From Labilibaculum sp. K2S (GTDB taxonomy: Bacteria; Bacteroidota; Bacteroidia; Bacteroidales; Marinifilaceae): DNA of 40,267 bases. The stretch lies in the NCBI RefSeq assembly GCF_030372765.1, contig NZ_JAUCMW010000010.1, positions 1 through 40,267 on the forward strand, given 5' to 3'. This document shows, piece after piece, positions 32,589-40,267 of the stretch (the first letter of the stretch is position 1; each line of letters starts with the position of its first letter). The position numbers were made by a program, and so were the translations under genes. The notes beneath the pieces were generated by a model, which did no database searches, was not told where the DNA came from, and saw nothing but the letters and a program-made list of their open reading frames with translations.

Positions 32589-33463
32589 GCATGACAAACA
32601 TCCTAATTACAGGCTCTAAAGGGCAGTTGGGCTCCGAAATAAAAGAGTTATCGGTTCAATTTAACAATCTTCAATTTTTCTTTACTGATATTGAGGAACT
32701 GGACATCTGTTCTTTGGATGCAATAAGCAATTACCTCAAGGATAAACAAATTTCCTACATCGTAAATTGCGCCGCTTATACTAACGTTGATCAGGCAGAA
32801 GAAAATGAAGATACCGCCAGATTGATAAATGCGGATGCGGTAAAAAACCTAGCTACCGCAGCCTCTCAAAACAATATTACATTGGTTCATATTTCTACCG
32901 ACTATGTATTCTCCGGTGACAATTCCGTTCCTTATTCTGAGGATCAAAAGGCAAAACCAATAGGAGTTTACGGCAGAACCAAATTTGAAGGGGAAGAAAA
33001 TGTTCGAAACATTTGCCAAAAGTACATCATTATACGCACTTCGTGGCTATATTCTCCCTTTGGCAGGAATTTTCTAAAAACCATGCTTCGCTTAGGTAAA
33101 GAAAAAGATTCATTAGGTGTTGTTGGCGATCAAATAGGAACACCAACCTATGCACATGATTTAGCTTCTGCAATCATTCGAATCATTGATAGCATCAATA
33201 AGAATAGTCATTTTAATAATTTTGGAACCTACCATTACTCTAATGAAGGCGTTTGCAGCTGGTACGATTTTGCCACAGAAATACAAAACACATCAAAAAA
33301 TAAATGTAAAATTAACAGTATAGAAAGCATTGATTTTCAATATATTGCACAAAGGCCATATTACAGCGTTTTGAATAAATCGAAAATTAAACATATTTTT
33401 ACTCTTGAAATACCGCACTGGAGAAGCAGAATTGGGCATTGTATTAAAAGAATTACGGAATAG
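32585..33463 (+). CDS. rfbD: dTDP-4-dehydrorhamnose reductase
   Basis: Reduces dTDP-4-keto-L-rhamnose to dTDP-L-rhamnose with NAD(P)H. The 292-residue extended SDR protein shows the dinucleotide loop GSKGQLGSEI (10-19), NCAAYTNVDQAE (61-72), STDYVFSG (104-111) and catalytic Tyr129-x3-Lys133 in YGRTKFEGE. The start overlaps rfbC by four bases, and a second Met two codons in is also possible. The phosphohexomutase gene follows after 25 bases. Confidence 0.95.
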   Translation: MSMTNILITGSKGQLGSEIKELSVQFNNLQFFFTDIEELDICSLDAISNYLKDKQISYIVNCAAYTNVDQAEENEDTARLINADAVKNLATAASQNNITLVHISTDYVFSGDNSVPYSEDQKAKPIGVYGRTKFEGEENVRNICQKYIIIRTSWLYSPFGRNFLKTMLRLGKEKDSLGVVGDQIGTPTYAHDLASAIIRIIDSINKNSHFNNFGTYHYSNEGVCSWYDFATEIQNTSKNKCKINSIESIDFQYIAQRPYYSVLNKSKIKHIFTLEIPHWRSRIGHCIKRITE

Positions 33464-33488
33464 TTAACCAATAGAAATTGTATCGAAA

Positions 33489-35234
33489 ATGAACAAAAAT
33501 GAGATTTTTGAAATAGTAAATGAAAAAGCCAAAGCCTGGCTTGAGGGGAATTACGATCAGGAAACTAAAAATGCTGTAAAATCATTATTAGAGAAAGAAG
33601 ATAAAACTGATTTAATAGATTCATTTTATAAAGATCTTGAATTTGGAACCGGAGGACTGCGAGGTAAAATGGGGCCGGGAACAAACCGAATGAATATTTA
33701 TACCGTTGGAACCGCCACTCAAGGGTTAGCAAACTATATTAACAAAGTATTTGCCGGACAAGATAATCTTTCTGTTTGCATTGGATATGATTGTCGTAAC
33801 AACAGCAAATTATACTCAGATACTGTTGCTAATATTTTCTCCGCAAATGGTATTAAAGCATACATTTTTGAAGATTTAAGACCAACTCCTGAGATGTCTT
33901 TTGCTATTCGTCATTTGGGCTGTCAATCGGGTGTGATTATTACCGCCTCACACAATCCTAAAGAATACAATGGATATAAGGCATATTGGGAAGACGGTTC
34001 TCAGTTGGTTATTCCTCACGATAAAAATGTAATTGCTGAAGTTAAGGCTATAAAACTTGAAGAAATCAAATTCGAAGGTAATCCTTCACTAATAGAAGTA
34101 CTTGGAGAAGATATGGACAAGCTTTATCTGGATACAGTTAAAACATTAAGTCTTTCTCCTGAGGCAATCAAAAATCAAAAGGATTTAAAAATTGTTTTTA
34201 CTCCTTTGCATGGAACAACGGTAAAATTAGTTCCTGCTTCATTAAAAAATTATGGTTTTGAGAATGTCATTCATATTCCGGAACAAGATGTAGTGGATGG
34301 CAACTTCCCTACTGTTTGGTCAGCCAACCCTGAAGAACCGGAAGCTCTTAAAATGGCTGTTGATAAAGCCAAAGAAGTTAATGCTGATTTGGTAATGGCT
34401 TGTGACCCGGATGGTGACCGTTTGGGTATTGCGGCGACCAATGATAAAGGCGAGTGGGAAATCGTAAATGGAAATCAGACTGCTCTTATTTTTAATTACT
34501 ACTTAATTAGAAGAAGAAAAGAACTTGGACTTTTAACTGGTAACGATTATGTGGTAAAAACCATTGTTACAACAGAACTATTCAAGGATGTAGCCGAGAA
34601 AAATAACGTACAATGTTTTGATGCTTATACCGGATTTAAATGGATTGCTGACGTGATCAGAAAGAATCCTGATAAAAACTACATTGGTGGCGGTGAGGAA
34701 TCTTTTGGTTACATGCCGGGAGATTTTACCCGTGATAAAGATGCAGTATCTTCCTGCAGTATTATGGCCGAGATTGCTGCCTGGGCTAAAGAGCAAGGGA
34801 AAAACGTATTCGATATCCTTAAAGATATCTATGTAGAATATGGTTATTCGAAAGAGAAAATGATTTATATCGTTCGTGAAGGAATACAGGGAGCACAGGA
34901 AATTGAAAAATTAATGTACGACTATCGTTACAATCGCCCGAAAGAAATTAATGGATCAACTTTGATTTTGGTTAAAGATTATTCAACAAGAATAGCCACC
35001 AATCCGGTAACGGGAGAAGAGACTGCTTTAGATTTTGAGACAACAGCAGATGTTCTTCAATTTTATTTGGAAGACGGAACGAAAATTTCTGTTCGTCCGT
35101 CGGGAACCGAACCAAAAATTAAATATTATTTCGAAGTCCGTGAAAACCTTGCTTCAATTGAAGAATTTTACGCTACTGAAGATAAAGCCAATAAAAAAAT
35201 TCAAGGAATTATTAGCTCTTTAGAATTAAACTGA
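33489..35234 (+). CDS. phospho-sugar mutase (phosphoglucomutase/phosphomannomutase family)
   Basis: Interconverts hexose 1- and 6-phosphates, here most likely glucose-6-P and glucose-1-P to supply ugd (through UDP-glucose) and rfbA. The 581-residue alpha-D-phosphohexomutase has all four domains: FGTGGLRGKMGPGTNRMN, the phosphoserine loop TASHNPKEYNGYK (Ser154), the metal loop CDPDGDRLG, the sugar-specificity loop GGEESFGY, and the phosphate loop RPSGTEPKIKYY. Length and motifs match the long PgcA-like form. Whether it prefers glucose or mannose is not decidable from sequence. It is the last gene of the operon, with a terminator 6 bases after the stop. Confidence 0.93.
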   Translation: MNKNEIFEIVNEKAKAWLEGNYDQETKNAVKSLLEKEDKTDLIDSFYKDLEFGTGGLRGKMGPGTNRMNIYTVGTATQGLANYINKVFAGQDNLSVCIGYDCRNNSKLYSDTVANIFSANGIKAYIFEDLRPTPEMSFAIRHLGCQSGVIITASHNPKEYNGYKAYWEDGSQLVIPHDKNVIAEVKAIKLEEIKFEGNPSLIEVLGEDMDKLYLDTVKTLSLSPEAIKNQKDLKIVFTPLHGTTVKLVPASLKNYGFENVIHIPEQDVVDGNFPTVWSANPEEPEALKMAVDKAKEVNADLVMACDPDGDRLGIAATNDKGEWEIVNGNQTALIFNYYLIRRRKELGLLTGNDYVVKTIVTTELFKDVAEKNNVQCFDAYTGFKWIADVIRKNPDKNYIGGGEESFGYMPGDFTRDKDAVSSCSIMAEIAAWAKEQGKNVFDILKDIYVEYGYSKEKMIYIVREGIQGAQEIEKLMYDYRYNRPKEINGSTLILVKDYSTRIATNPVTGEETALDFETTADVLQFYLEDGTKISVRPSGTEPKIKYYFEVRENLASIEEFYATEDKANKKIQGIISSLELN

Positions 35235-35240
35235 TATTTT

Positions 35241-35272
35241 TAGGGTAGCTTTATGCTACCCTACACTTTTTA
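35241..35272 (+). terminator. intrinsic terminator of the nucleotide-sugar operon
   Basis: Perfect 9-bp arms TAGGGTAGC (35241-35249) and GCTACCCTA (35255-35263), 5-base loop, then CACTTTTTA. It ends the operon just before the receiver-PP2C gene, whose ATG is at 35279, so that gene's promoter must lie within or upstream of this hairpin. Confidence 0.85.
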
Positions 35273-35278
35273 CTCATT

Positions 35279-36499
35279 ATGAATAACAAAAGAACCATTC
35301 TATCTGTTGACGATTCTCCAATTAACAATAAATTAATTGAAGCATACTTCAGACGTGATTATACTGTCATTTCAAAAGAAGGAGGCCAACAAGCTCTTGA
35401 TTGGCTAAACGATAACATTCCTGATGTTATTCTTCTTGACATTATGATGCCCGTAATGGACGGAATCGAAGTTCTTGAAAAAATCCAATTGAATGAAAGA
35501 CTGAAAGAAATTCCTGTTATTATGGTTTCGGCCAAAACAGAAATGGAATCCATTAAAGCAACCTTAAGCTTAGGTGCTCAGGACTACGTTAAAAAGCCAA
35601 TTGATTTTACCGAACTGCAAACCAAAGTATTAATTGCATTTCAAATCAATGAACAAAAACAAGAAATTTCCAAATACAAGTCTTACTACGATATCCATCA
35701 AGGCATGATTCATGCAGGTAGAATTCAAAGATCAATTCTTCCTGATGCGGAAAATTTCAGAAGATTATTCTCTAAATCCTTTATCATTAATCTGCCTAAA
35801 CATGTTGTAAGTGGAGATTTTTACTGGATTCAGCAGAATTTCCATAAGAAGAACATTGGTTTATTTGATTGTACCGGTCACGGAGTTCCCGCGGCAATGT
35901 TAACTATCATGGGACAAATGGAGTTGCATACTCTTTCTCAAAATGGAAACGAGATTAGTGCAGAACATGTTTTCCCACTACTCAGTCAAAAATTTAGCCG
36001 GATTCTGAATACATCCAGTGACACTTATACACAATACGACGGAATGGATGGATTATTTTGCTCCATTTACCCGCAAGAAAATATATTGGAATTTGTAGGA
36101 GCAAAAAGATCACTTGTTTTAATCAGAAAGAATTCAGAACCGTTAAAATGTAATAAAGAAACTATTGAGGCAAAAGACAGTAGTAATGGATATTCTTTAT
36201 TTGAAATTCAAGGTGACCGCAATTCTATTGGTAAAGAATCAGAGTTTGCCGAATTCACGATTAAAAAAATAGAAACACAGGTTGGTGACCGTATTTTCCT
36301 GTATACAGATGGTATAACTGACCAACTTGGAGGACATCAGCTTAAAACGCTTAAAAAAAAGCAATTATACGACAAATTACTGGCTATCCAATCAAAATCC
36401 ATCAATCTTCAAAAATCGGATATTTTTAATTGGTTTGAGAGTTGGAAAGAAAACAATGAACAAACCGATGACATTCTAATTATTGGTCTTGAGCTTTAA
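35279..36499 (+). CDS. response regulator with C-terminal PP2C (SpoIIE/RsbU-like) Ser/Thr phosphatase
   Basis: A 406-residue two-domain protein. The receiver (~1-122) has the acidic pair Asp11-Asp12, phospho-accepting Asp54 in LLDIMMP, Ser84 and Lys106 before Pro. A coiled linker (~123-150) with GRIQRSILP precedes the PP2C domain (~165-406), with metal ligands in VSGDFYW (Asp180) and FDCTGHGVPAAMLT (Asp197), and the C-terminal LYTDGITDQ and TDDILIIGLEL. Phosphorylation at Asp54 would control dephosphorylation of a STAS- or SiaC-type protein; both kinds are encoded in this window, as inferred partners only. The ATG lies just after the operon terminator. Its stop overlaps that of the converging helicase gene. 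Confidence 0.92.
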   Translation: MNNKRTILSVDDSPINNKLIEAYFRRDYTVISKEGGQQALDWLNDNIPDVILLDIMMPVMDGIEVLEKIQLNERLKEIPVIMVSAKTEMESIKATLSLGAQDYVKKPIDFTELQTKVLIAFQINEQKQEISKYKSYYDIHQGMIHAGRIQRSILPDAENFRRLFSKSFIINLPKHVVSGDFYWIQQNFHKKNIGLFDCTGHGVPAAMLTIMGQMELHTLSQNGNEISAEHVFPLLSQKFSRILNTSSDTYTQYDGMDGLFCSIYPQENILEFVGAKRSLVLIRKNSEPLKCNKETIEAKDSSNGYSLFEIQGDRNSIGKESEFAEFTIKKIETQVGDRIFLYTDGITDQLGGHQLKTLKKKQLYDKLLAIQSKSINLQKSDIFNWFESWKENNEQTDDILIIGLEL

Positions 36500-37929
36500 T
36501 TCTCATTCTCGTTAGGAAAGAATTCTTTTTTAAAATTAACCAAGAATAATTTTTCAGTAGCCCGTGTTACCGCTGTATAAAGCCAACGGTAGTACTCTGC
36601 TGTCAATAACTCATCGGTTAGATATCCTTGATCTACAAATACTGTTTTCCATTGTCCCCCTTGAGCTTTGTGACAGGTTACGGCATATGAAAATTTCACT
36701 TGCAGGGCATTAAAGAATTTATTGTCCCGAACTTTTTCATACCGCTTTTTCTTGGAACGAATATCGGCATAATCTTCGGCAATGGTAAAAAACAGCTTTT
36801 TATTTTCTTCATAACCAAGTGATGCCGTTTCAATATCCAAAGTATCCAACATGATCATGGCATCCAATTCCACATCTTTGTAATCTGGAAATCGAATGGT
36901 GACTTCAGCATAACGAAATCCATACATTTCCATATGCTTATGTATCCGAACTATTTCAACAATATCACCATTAGCAATAAAGTCCATTTCTTTAATATCC
37001 TGAGCCCAGAAATAATTATTCTTTACAACCATTAAATAGTCGCCACTGGAAATTTCTTCCTCACGATAAAGAACGGTATTTCGAATTCCCTGATTGAATT
37101 TATTCGCCCTTTTATTGGATCGACTAATTACAATCGTTTCTTCCAAACCAAACTCATTATGAGCATTGGAAATTTCTTCAATCAGTTCCGCTCCGCCAAT
37201 TCGTTTTATATCCGGATAATTTTCTGTCGTTAAAACAGGGTAACCACTTTTTTCGTCGGCCAGCATTCCTCTTAAATTCGTCGCATTCATTAAAATACCG
37301 GATTCCTGATTTTGGCGAACAACCTGCGTTAAAATCATCTCCGTTACAGACAAATTGTAACACGACTCCAACTCATGAGGATCAAGAGCCGGACTTATAT
37401 CCAATCCAATTGGAGGCAGCTGTGCAGTATCACCTATTAGAATCAAACGGCAATTTTTCCCTGAAAAAACATATTGCATTAAATCATCCAATAATCTGCC
37501 AGAACCAAAAACCGATGCCTCCGCAGAATAATTGGAAATCATGGAAGCCTCATCCACTAAAAAAACAGTGTTATTATTCAAATTCCGATCCAAAGCAAAT
37601 ATTCCGAGATCATCGGTTAATGACTTCTGCCGATAAATCTTTTTATGAATTGTATAAGCTGATTTTTTTGAATAATGAGACAGAACCTTTGCGGCCCGAC
37701 CAGTTGGTGCCAGAAGAACTGAATTAATTTTCATTTTATCTAAAACAGATACCAAAGCACTCACCAAAGTCGTTTTTCCAGTACCGGCATAACCTTTTAA
37801 AAGAAAAATTCCACCTTCATCATTCTTCGTTACATAATCTGCTAAACAGTCAATTGCCCTTTGCTGATCATCGGTTGGTTCGAAGTTCAAACTATCACTA
37901 ATTAGTAAGGCAACATGATTTTTTAACAT
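36496..37929 (-). CDS. RecD-like/Dda-like superfamily 1 DNA helicase
   Basis: A 477-residue SF1B-type ATP-dependent DNA helicase. Walker A GYAGTGKTTL (46-55), motif Ia APTGRAAKVL (~74-83), motif II VDEASM (125-130), motif III LIGDTAQLPPIG, and near the C-terminus the UvrD/RecD2-like VTCHKAQGGQW and motif VI YTAVTRATEKL. It is shorter than RecD2, without the N-terminal regions, and matches the ATP-dependent RecD-like AAA family common in Bacteroidota. Its role in repair or recombination is inferred. It converges on the receiver-PP2C gene with overlapping stop codons and is divergent from the gene at 38017. Confidence 0.9.
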   Translation of the reverse strand: MLKNHVALLISDSLNFEPTDDQQRAIDCLADYVTKNDEGGIFLLKGYAGTGKTTLVSALVSVLDKMKINSVLLAPTGRAAKVLSHYSKKSAYTIHKKIYRQKSLTDDLGIFALDRNLNNNTVFLVDEASMISNYSAEASVFGSGRLLDDLMQYVFSGKNCRLILIGDTAQLPPIGLDISPALDPHELESCYNLSVTEMILTQVVRQNQESGILMNATNLRGMLADEKSGYPVLTTENYPDIKRIGGAELIEEISNAHNEFGLEETIVISRSNKRANKFNQGIRNTVLYREEEISSGDYLMVVKNNYFWAQDIKEMDFIANGDIVEIVRIHKHMEMYGFRYAEVTIRFPDYKDVELDAMIMLDTLDIETASLGYEENKKLFFTIAEDYADIRSKKKRYEKVRDNKFFNALQVKFSYAVTCHKAQGGQWKTVFVDQGYLTDELLTAEYYRWLYTAVTRATEKLFLVNFKKEFFPNENEN

Positions 37930-37977
37930 TTCTGATAATTTTAATGGCTAGAAAAATAACCAAATAGATTTTTTTTT

Positions 37978-37985
37978 TAAATTTG
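37978..37985 (+). promoter_or_regulatory. -7 promoter element for the gene at 38017
   Basis: TAAATTTG matches TAnnTTTG, ~32 bases before the ATG at 38017. It follows a long T-run (about 37969-37978). The -33 element is unclear. Confidence 0.5.
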
Positions 37986-38016
37986 CAGACAAACTTACAA
38001 ACTAATAAGAATAAAA

Positions 38017-38658
38017 ATGAAAAAAGTCTTTCAAATCTTACTTGCCATAGCTATTGTTGTTCTTGCTTTTTTAAGCTACCAAAGCATTATGAAACCGATT
38101 AAATTTGGTAAAATCAAAGATCAAAGGTACGCTAGAATTATTGAACAGTTGAAAGATATCCGTAAAGCAGAAGGTGCTTACAAAGATGTTAATGGTAAAT
38201 ATACCGGAAGTTTTGACACTTTAATTAGTTTTATCAAAACAGACTCTATGCCTTTGATTAAAGCTATAGGTTCTCTTACTGATGAGCAAGTTGAAGCTGG
38301 TATGACTGAAAAGGAAGCTGTTAAGAAAGGATTCATCACTCGTGATACAGTCATGATTTCGGCTCTTGATACTGTTTTTGGAAAAGAATATGCAATCGAG
38401 AATTTACGTTTTGTACCATTTACAAAAGGACAAAAACAATTTAAATTAGGTGCAACTGTATTCGTAACCGGATCTAATGTAAAAGTTCAGGTTTTTGAAG
38501 CAAAAGTTTCCAACATGGATATTTTTGATGATCTTATGGATGAATATCGTGAAGAAGTTCTTGAAGAAAATGGAAACCGTATTCGTTTAAATAAATATCC
38601 TGGTTTAATGGTTGGTTCTCTTGAAGAAGCAAACAACAACGCAGGTAACTGGGAATAA
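38017..38658 (+). CDS. conserved hypothetical membrane-anchored protein, pilin-like N-terminus
   Basis: Not a named family to me. The 213-residue product starts MKKVFQILLAIAIVVLAFLSY, one N-terminal hydrophobic helix, followed by a segment (RIIEQLKDIRKAEGAYKDVNGKYTGSFDTLISF) that resembles the N-terminal helix and loop of type II/IV pseudopilins, though no GFTxxE cleavage motif is present. The rest is mixed alpha/beta and would face the periplasm. It is the first of three plus-strand genes with DUF3822 and rsmD, with 14 bases before the next start, suggesting an operon. Function unknown. Confidence 0.75.
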   Translation: MKKVFQILLAIAIVVLAFLSYQSIMKPIKFGKIKDQRYARIIEQLKDIRKAEGAYKDVNGKYTGSFDTLISFIKTDSMPLIKAIGSLTDEQVEAGMTEKEAVKKGFITRDTVMISALDTVFGKEYAIENLRFVPFTKGQKQFKLGATVFVTGSNVKVQVFEAKVSNMDIFDDLMDEYREEVLEENGNRIRLNKYPGLMVGSLEEANNNAGNWE

Positions 38659-38672
38659 ATATAAAATTATAC

Positions 38673-39521
38673 ATGAGCGACCTTGTATTTGTTGATTCAT
38701 CATTTGATAAAAACAAAACAAAAGAATATACCCTATCCATCCAGGTAAGCCTGGATGGATTTTCTTTTTCTATACTCAACGAGCATAAGGGGTGCATCGC
38801 GTTGAATCAATTCATTCCTTTCAAAACAAACAGCGACAATAATCCGATAAATTCATTTATTGAAATTGTTCGAAACCACGAACTCTTAAATTTAAGTTTT
38901 AAGGATGTTTCGCTTCTTTGGATCTCAGATAAGGTATTGCTTATTCCATCGGAATTTTTCTCGGAAGACTTTGCTTATGAGGGGTTTCAATTATCTCATT
39001 GTCTTGAAAAAAATGAATGTCTGGAATGGAATGAACTTCCGGAATTAAAATCGTGGATTGTATTCTCTTTTCCTAAAAACATTAAAGAATTTGTTCAATC
39101 TCACTTTAAAAACAGTAAGCTGTATCATCATTGCTTACCCTTTTACAAAGAGGCATTGAATCAAAAAATTGCTGAGAATCACCCACAAGTTTTTTTGAAC
39201 ATCCAGAATTACTTTTTTCATGTAATTATACCTGATCGAAACGGGAAACATTTCATAAACACATTCTCATACAGCGCAAGTTCCGATTTAGCCTACTATA
39301 TTCTCAACATCTTTAAACAACAAAAGTTAAATAACGAGAGAAGCAGGTTAATTATTGATGGACTTGTTCAGGAAGATAGCAATGCAATTATTTTACTAAA
39401 AAAATACCTAGGTCAGGTTGAGGTTAAAATACTTCCATCGGAGTTTAGAATAAAAAAAAGTATTCCACACAAGGAATACAATCAATTCATTAATCTTTTA
39501 AATTTATCCAGGTGCGAATAG
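38673..39521 (+). CDS. DUF3822 family protein
   Basis: A 282-residue cytoplasmic protein of the Bacteroidota DUF3822 family. The N-terminal block TKEYTLSIQVSLDGFSFSIL and a middle block (IQNYFFHVIIPDRNGKHFINTFSYSASSDLAYYIL) match its duplicated, actin-like ATPase fold pattern. No enzymatic activity is established. It stands directly before rsmD, overlapping it by 10 bases; I recall this pairing as common in the phylum. An 11-bp perfect hairpin with a T-rich tail lies inside its first 90 bases (see findings). Confidence 0.85.
   Translation: MSDLVFVDSSFDKNKTKEYTLSIQVSLDGFSFSILNEHKGCIALNQFIPFKTNSDNNPINSFIEIVRNHELLNLSFKDVSLLWISDKVLLIPSEFFSEDFAYEGFQLSHCLEKNECLEWNELPELKSWIVFSFPKNIKEFVQSHFKNSKLYHHCLPFYKEALNQKIAENHPQVFLNIQNYFFHVIIPDRNGKHFINTFSYSASSDLAYYILNIFKQQKLNNERSRLIIDGLVQEDSNAIILLKKYLGQVEVKILPSEFRIKKSIPHKEYNQFINLLNLSRCE
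38735..38771 (+). terminator. terminator-like hairpin inside the DUF3822 coding sequence
   Basis: Perfect 11-bp arms ATCCATCCAGG (38735-38745) and CCTGGATGGAT (38750-38760) with TAAG loop, followed by TTTCTTTTTCT. It has the form of an intrinsic terminator but encodes the conserved LSIQVSLDGFSFS strand, so it may be fortuitous or an attenuator. Confidence 0.45.
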
Positions 39522-40060
39522 TAAGTGGGACTCATAAGGGAAGAAGGATATCTCCGGATAAAAATTTTAAGGCTCGGCCAACAACCGATTTTGCCAAAGA
39601 AAGCCTTTTCAATGTATTAAATAACGTGATTGATTTTGAAGATTTAAAAGTTTTAGATCTTTTTGGTGGTACAGGTGGAATTAGTTACGAATTTGCCTCC
39701 AGGGGCGCGGAAAAGGTAATGTGTGTGGAAAAAAATCACAACCACTTCTCTTTTATTCAAAAAACCATTAAAGAATTAAAGTTTGAACAAATTCAAGTAA
39801 TTAAATCGGATGTTTTTAGATTTCTCCGGAATTTTCCTCAAAAATTTGATTTGATATTTGCCGATCCTCCGTTCGCAATGAAATCTCTTGAAACAATTCC
39901 CAATTTAGTTTTCGAAAAGGAATTACTCACTGAAAATGGTCTTTTAATTATTGAACACGGTTCATCAAATGATTTTTCGGTACATCCAAATTTTACTGAA
40001 AAAAGAGTTTATGGAAGTGTAAATTTCAGCTTCTTTAAATCGATAAAAGAATCAGAATAG
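39512..40060 (+). CDS. rsmD: 16S rRNA (guanine966-N2)-methyltransferase
   Basis: Methylates G966 of 16S rRNA. The 182-residue protein begins MRIVSGTHKGRRI (GTG start at 39512) with the family's KARPTTDFAKESLFNVL (~20-36), the SAM loop LDLFGGTGGISYEFASRG (~48-65) and the catalytic ADPPFAM (115-121), the N/DPPF form used for guanine N2. Overlaps the end of the DUF3822 gene by 10 bases, so translation is likely coupled. A short A/T hairpin follows the stop. Confidence 0.93.
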   Translation: MRIVSGTHKGRRISPDKNFKARPTTDFAKESLFNVLNNVIDFEDLKVLDLFGGTGGISYEFASRGAEKVMCVEKNHNHFSFIQKTIKELKFEQIQVIKSDVFRFLRNFPQKFDLIFADPPFAMKSLETIPNLVFEKELLTENGLLIIEHGSSNDFSVHPNFTEKRVYGSVNFSFFKSIKESE

Positions 40061-40068
40061 ATCTTTGC

Positions 40069-40087
40069 AAAAAAAAAGCTTTTTTTT
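40069..40087 (+). terminator. weak A/T terminator after rsmD
   Basis: AAAAAAAAGCTTTTTTTT palindrome at 40070-40087 ending in an 8-base T-run, 9 bases after the rsmD stop. A low-GC stem, so only a plausible terminator. Confidence 0.4.
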
Positions 40088-40164
40088 CACAAACGTAACA
40101 AGCTCAAAACCGCTATTTTACTACCTTAAAGCGGAATTCCAGACAAAAAAATTACATGCAGATA

Positions 40165-40194
40165 TTGCAAGTAAGAAAACTTGCATTATCTTTG
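40165..40194 (+). promoter_or_regulatory. promoter of tRNA-Asp
   Basis: TTG (40165-40167), 19-base spacer, TATCTTTG (40187-40194), a textbook Bacteroidota promoter ~18 bases before the tRNA 5' end. Confidence 0.75.
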
Positions 40195-40211
40195 CATCGC
40201 AATCAAAAAAA

Positions 40212-40267
40212 GGTTTGGTAGTTCAGTTGGTTAGAATACATGCCTGTCACGCATGGGGTCGCGAGTT
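40212..40267 (+). tRNA. tRNA-Asp(GTC), 3' end beyond the window
   Basis: The acceptor 5' strand GGTTTGG (40212-40218), a D-arm with TAGTTCAGTTGGTTAGA, and the anticodon arm CATGC-CTGTCAC-GCATG (40239-40255) with GTC at 40246-40248 are all present. The sequence stops at the start of the T-arm (GCGAGTT). Probably more tRNAs follow. Confidence 0.93.

Overview
The window looks like an ordinary chromosomal stretch from a low-GC Bacteroidota. A relative of the marine Marinifilaceae/Marinilabiliales is my guess, but that placement is inference. The case rests on Bacteroidota-type promoters (TAnnTTTG, sometimes with an upstream TTG/TTTG), the near absence of Shine-Dalgarno sites, and families typical of the phylum: a M56/TonB_C protein with BlaI, an S9 dipeptidyl peptidase, DUF3822, RlmL without RlmK, SiaB/SiaC, and a UDP-glucuronate decarboxylase beside dTDP-rhamnose genes. 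There is no CRISPR array and no prophage. The only hint of mobile DNA is a possible IS21-type end at the extreme left.

Layout. 1-1215: 3' part of a TlpA/thioredoxin-like gene that has lost its first catalytic Cys. 1614-2177: DNA-3-methyladenine glycosylase I. 2228-5246 (minus): BlaI-type repressor and M56 sensor with four TonB_C repeats, behind a promoter carrying three evenly phased TACTA-N6-TAGTA sites. 5423-7948: small membrane protein, then a POTRA/beta-barrel outer membrane protein with a non-standard start. 7979-11611 (minus): MATE transporter and S9 peptidase. 11867-16358: three-gene envelope operon ending in a large ABCG-like transporter. 16459-20455 (minus): SiaC, SiaB, an rRNA methyltransferase and an S41 protease. 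20562-21296: Hpt protein with a degenerate receiver. 21386-27766 (minus): guaA, SemiSWEET, C1 peptidase, and an rpsA-STAS-rnz cluster. 28035-28613: PhnA-type zinc-ribbon protein. 28818-35234: nucleotide-sugar operon (ugd, UXS, rfbA, rfbC, rfbD, phosphohexomutase). 35279-37929: receiver-PP2C phosphatase convergent with a RecD-like helicase. 38017-40060: pilin-like hypothetical, DUF3822, rsmD. The window ends inside a tRNA-Asp.

How the genes work together. The sugar operon should feed surface polysaccharide with UDP-GlcA, UDP-xylose and dTDP-rhamnose, but it lacks rmlB. SiaB (kinase), SiaC (phosphoprotein), the receiver-PP2C protein (candidate phosphatase) and a STAS protein are the kinds of parts used in a partner-switching circuit, although they sit in separate transcription units. 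The best candidates for undescribed biology are the TerB-ABCG envelope operon, the BlaI operator array with its four-repeat M56 sensor, and the outer membrane protein whose signal peptide has no ATG, GTG or TTG start. None of these is proven to be a new system.
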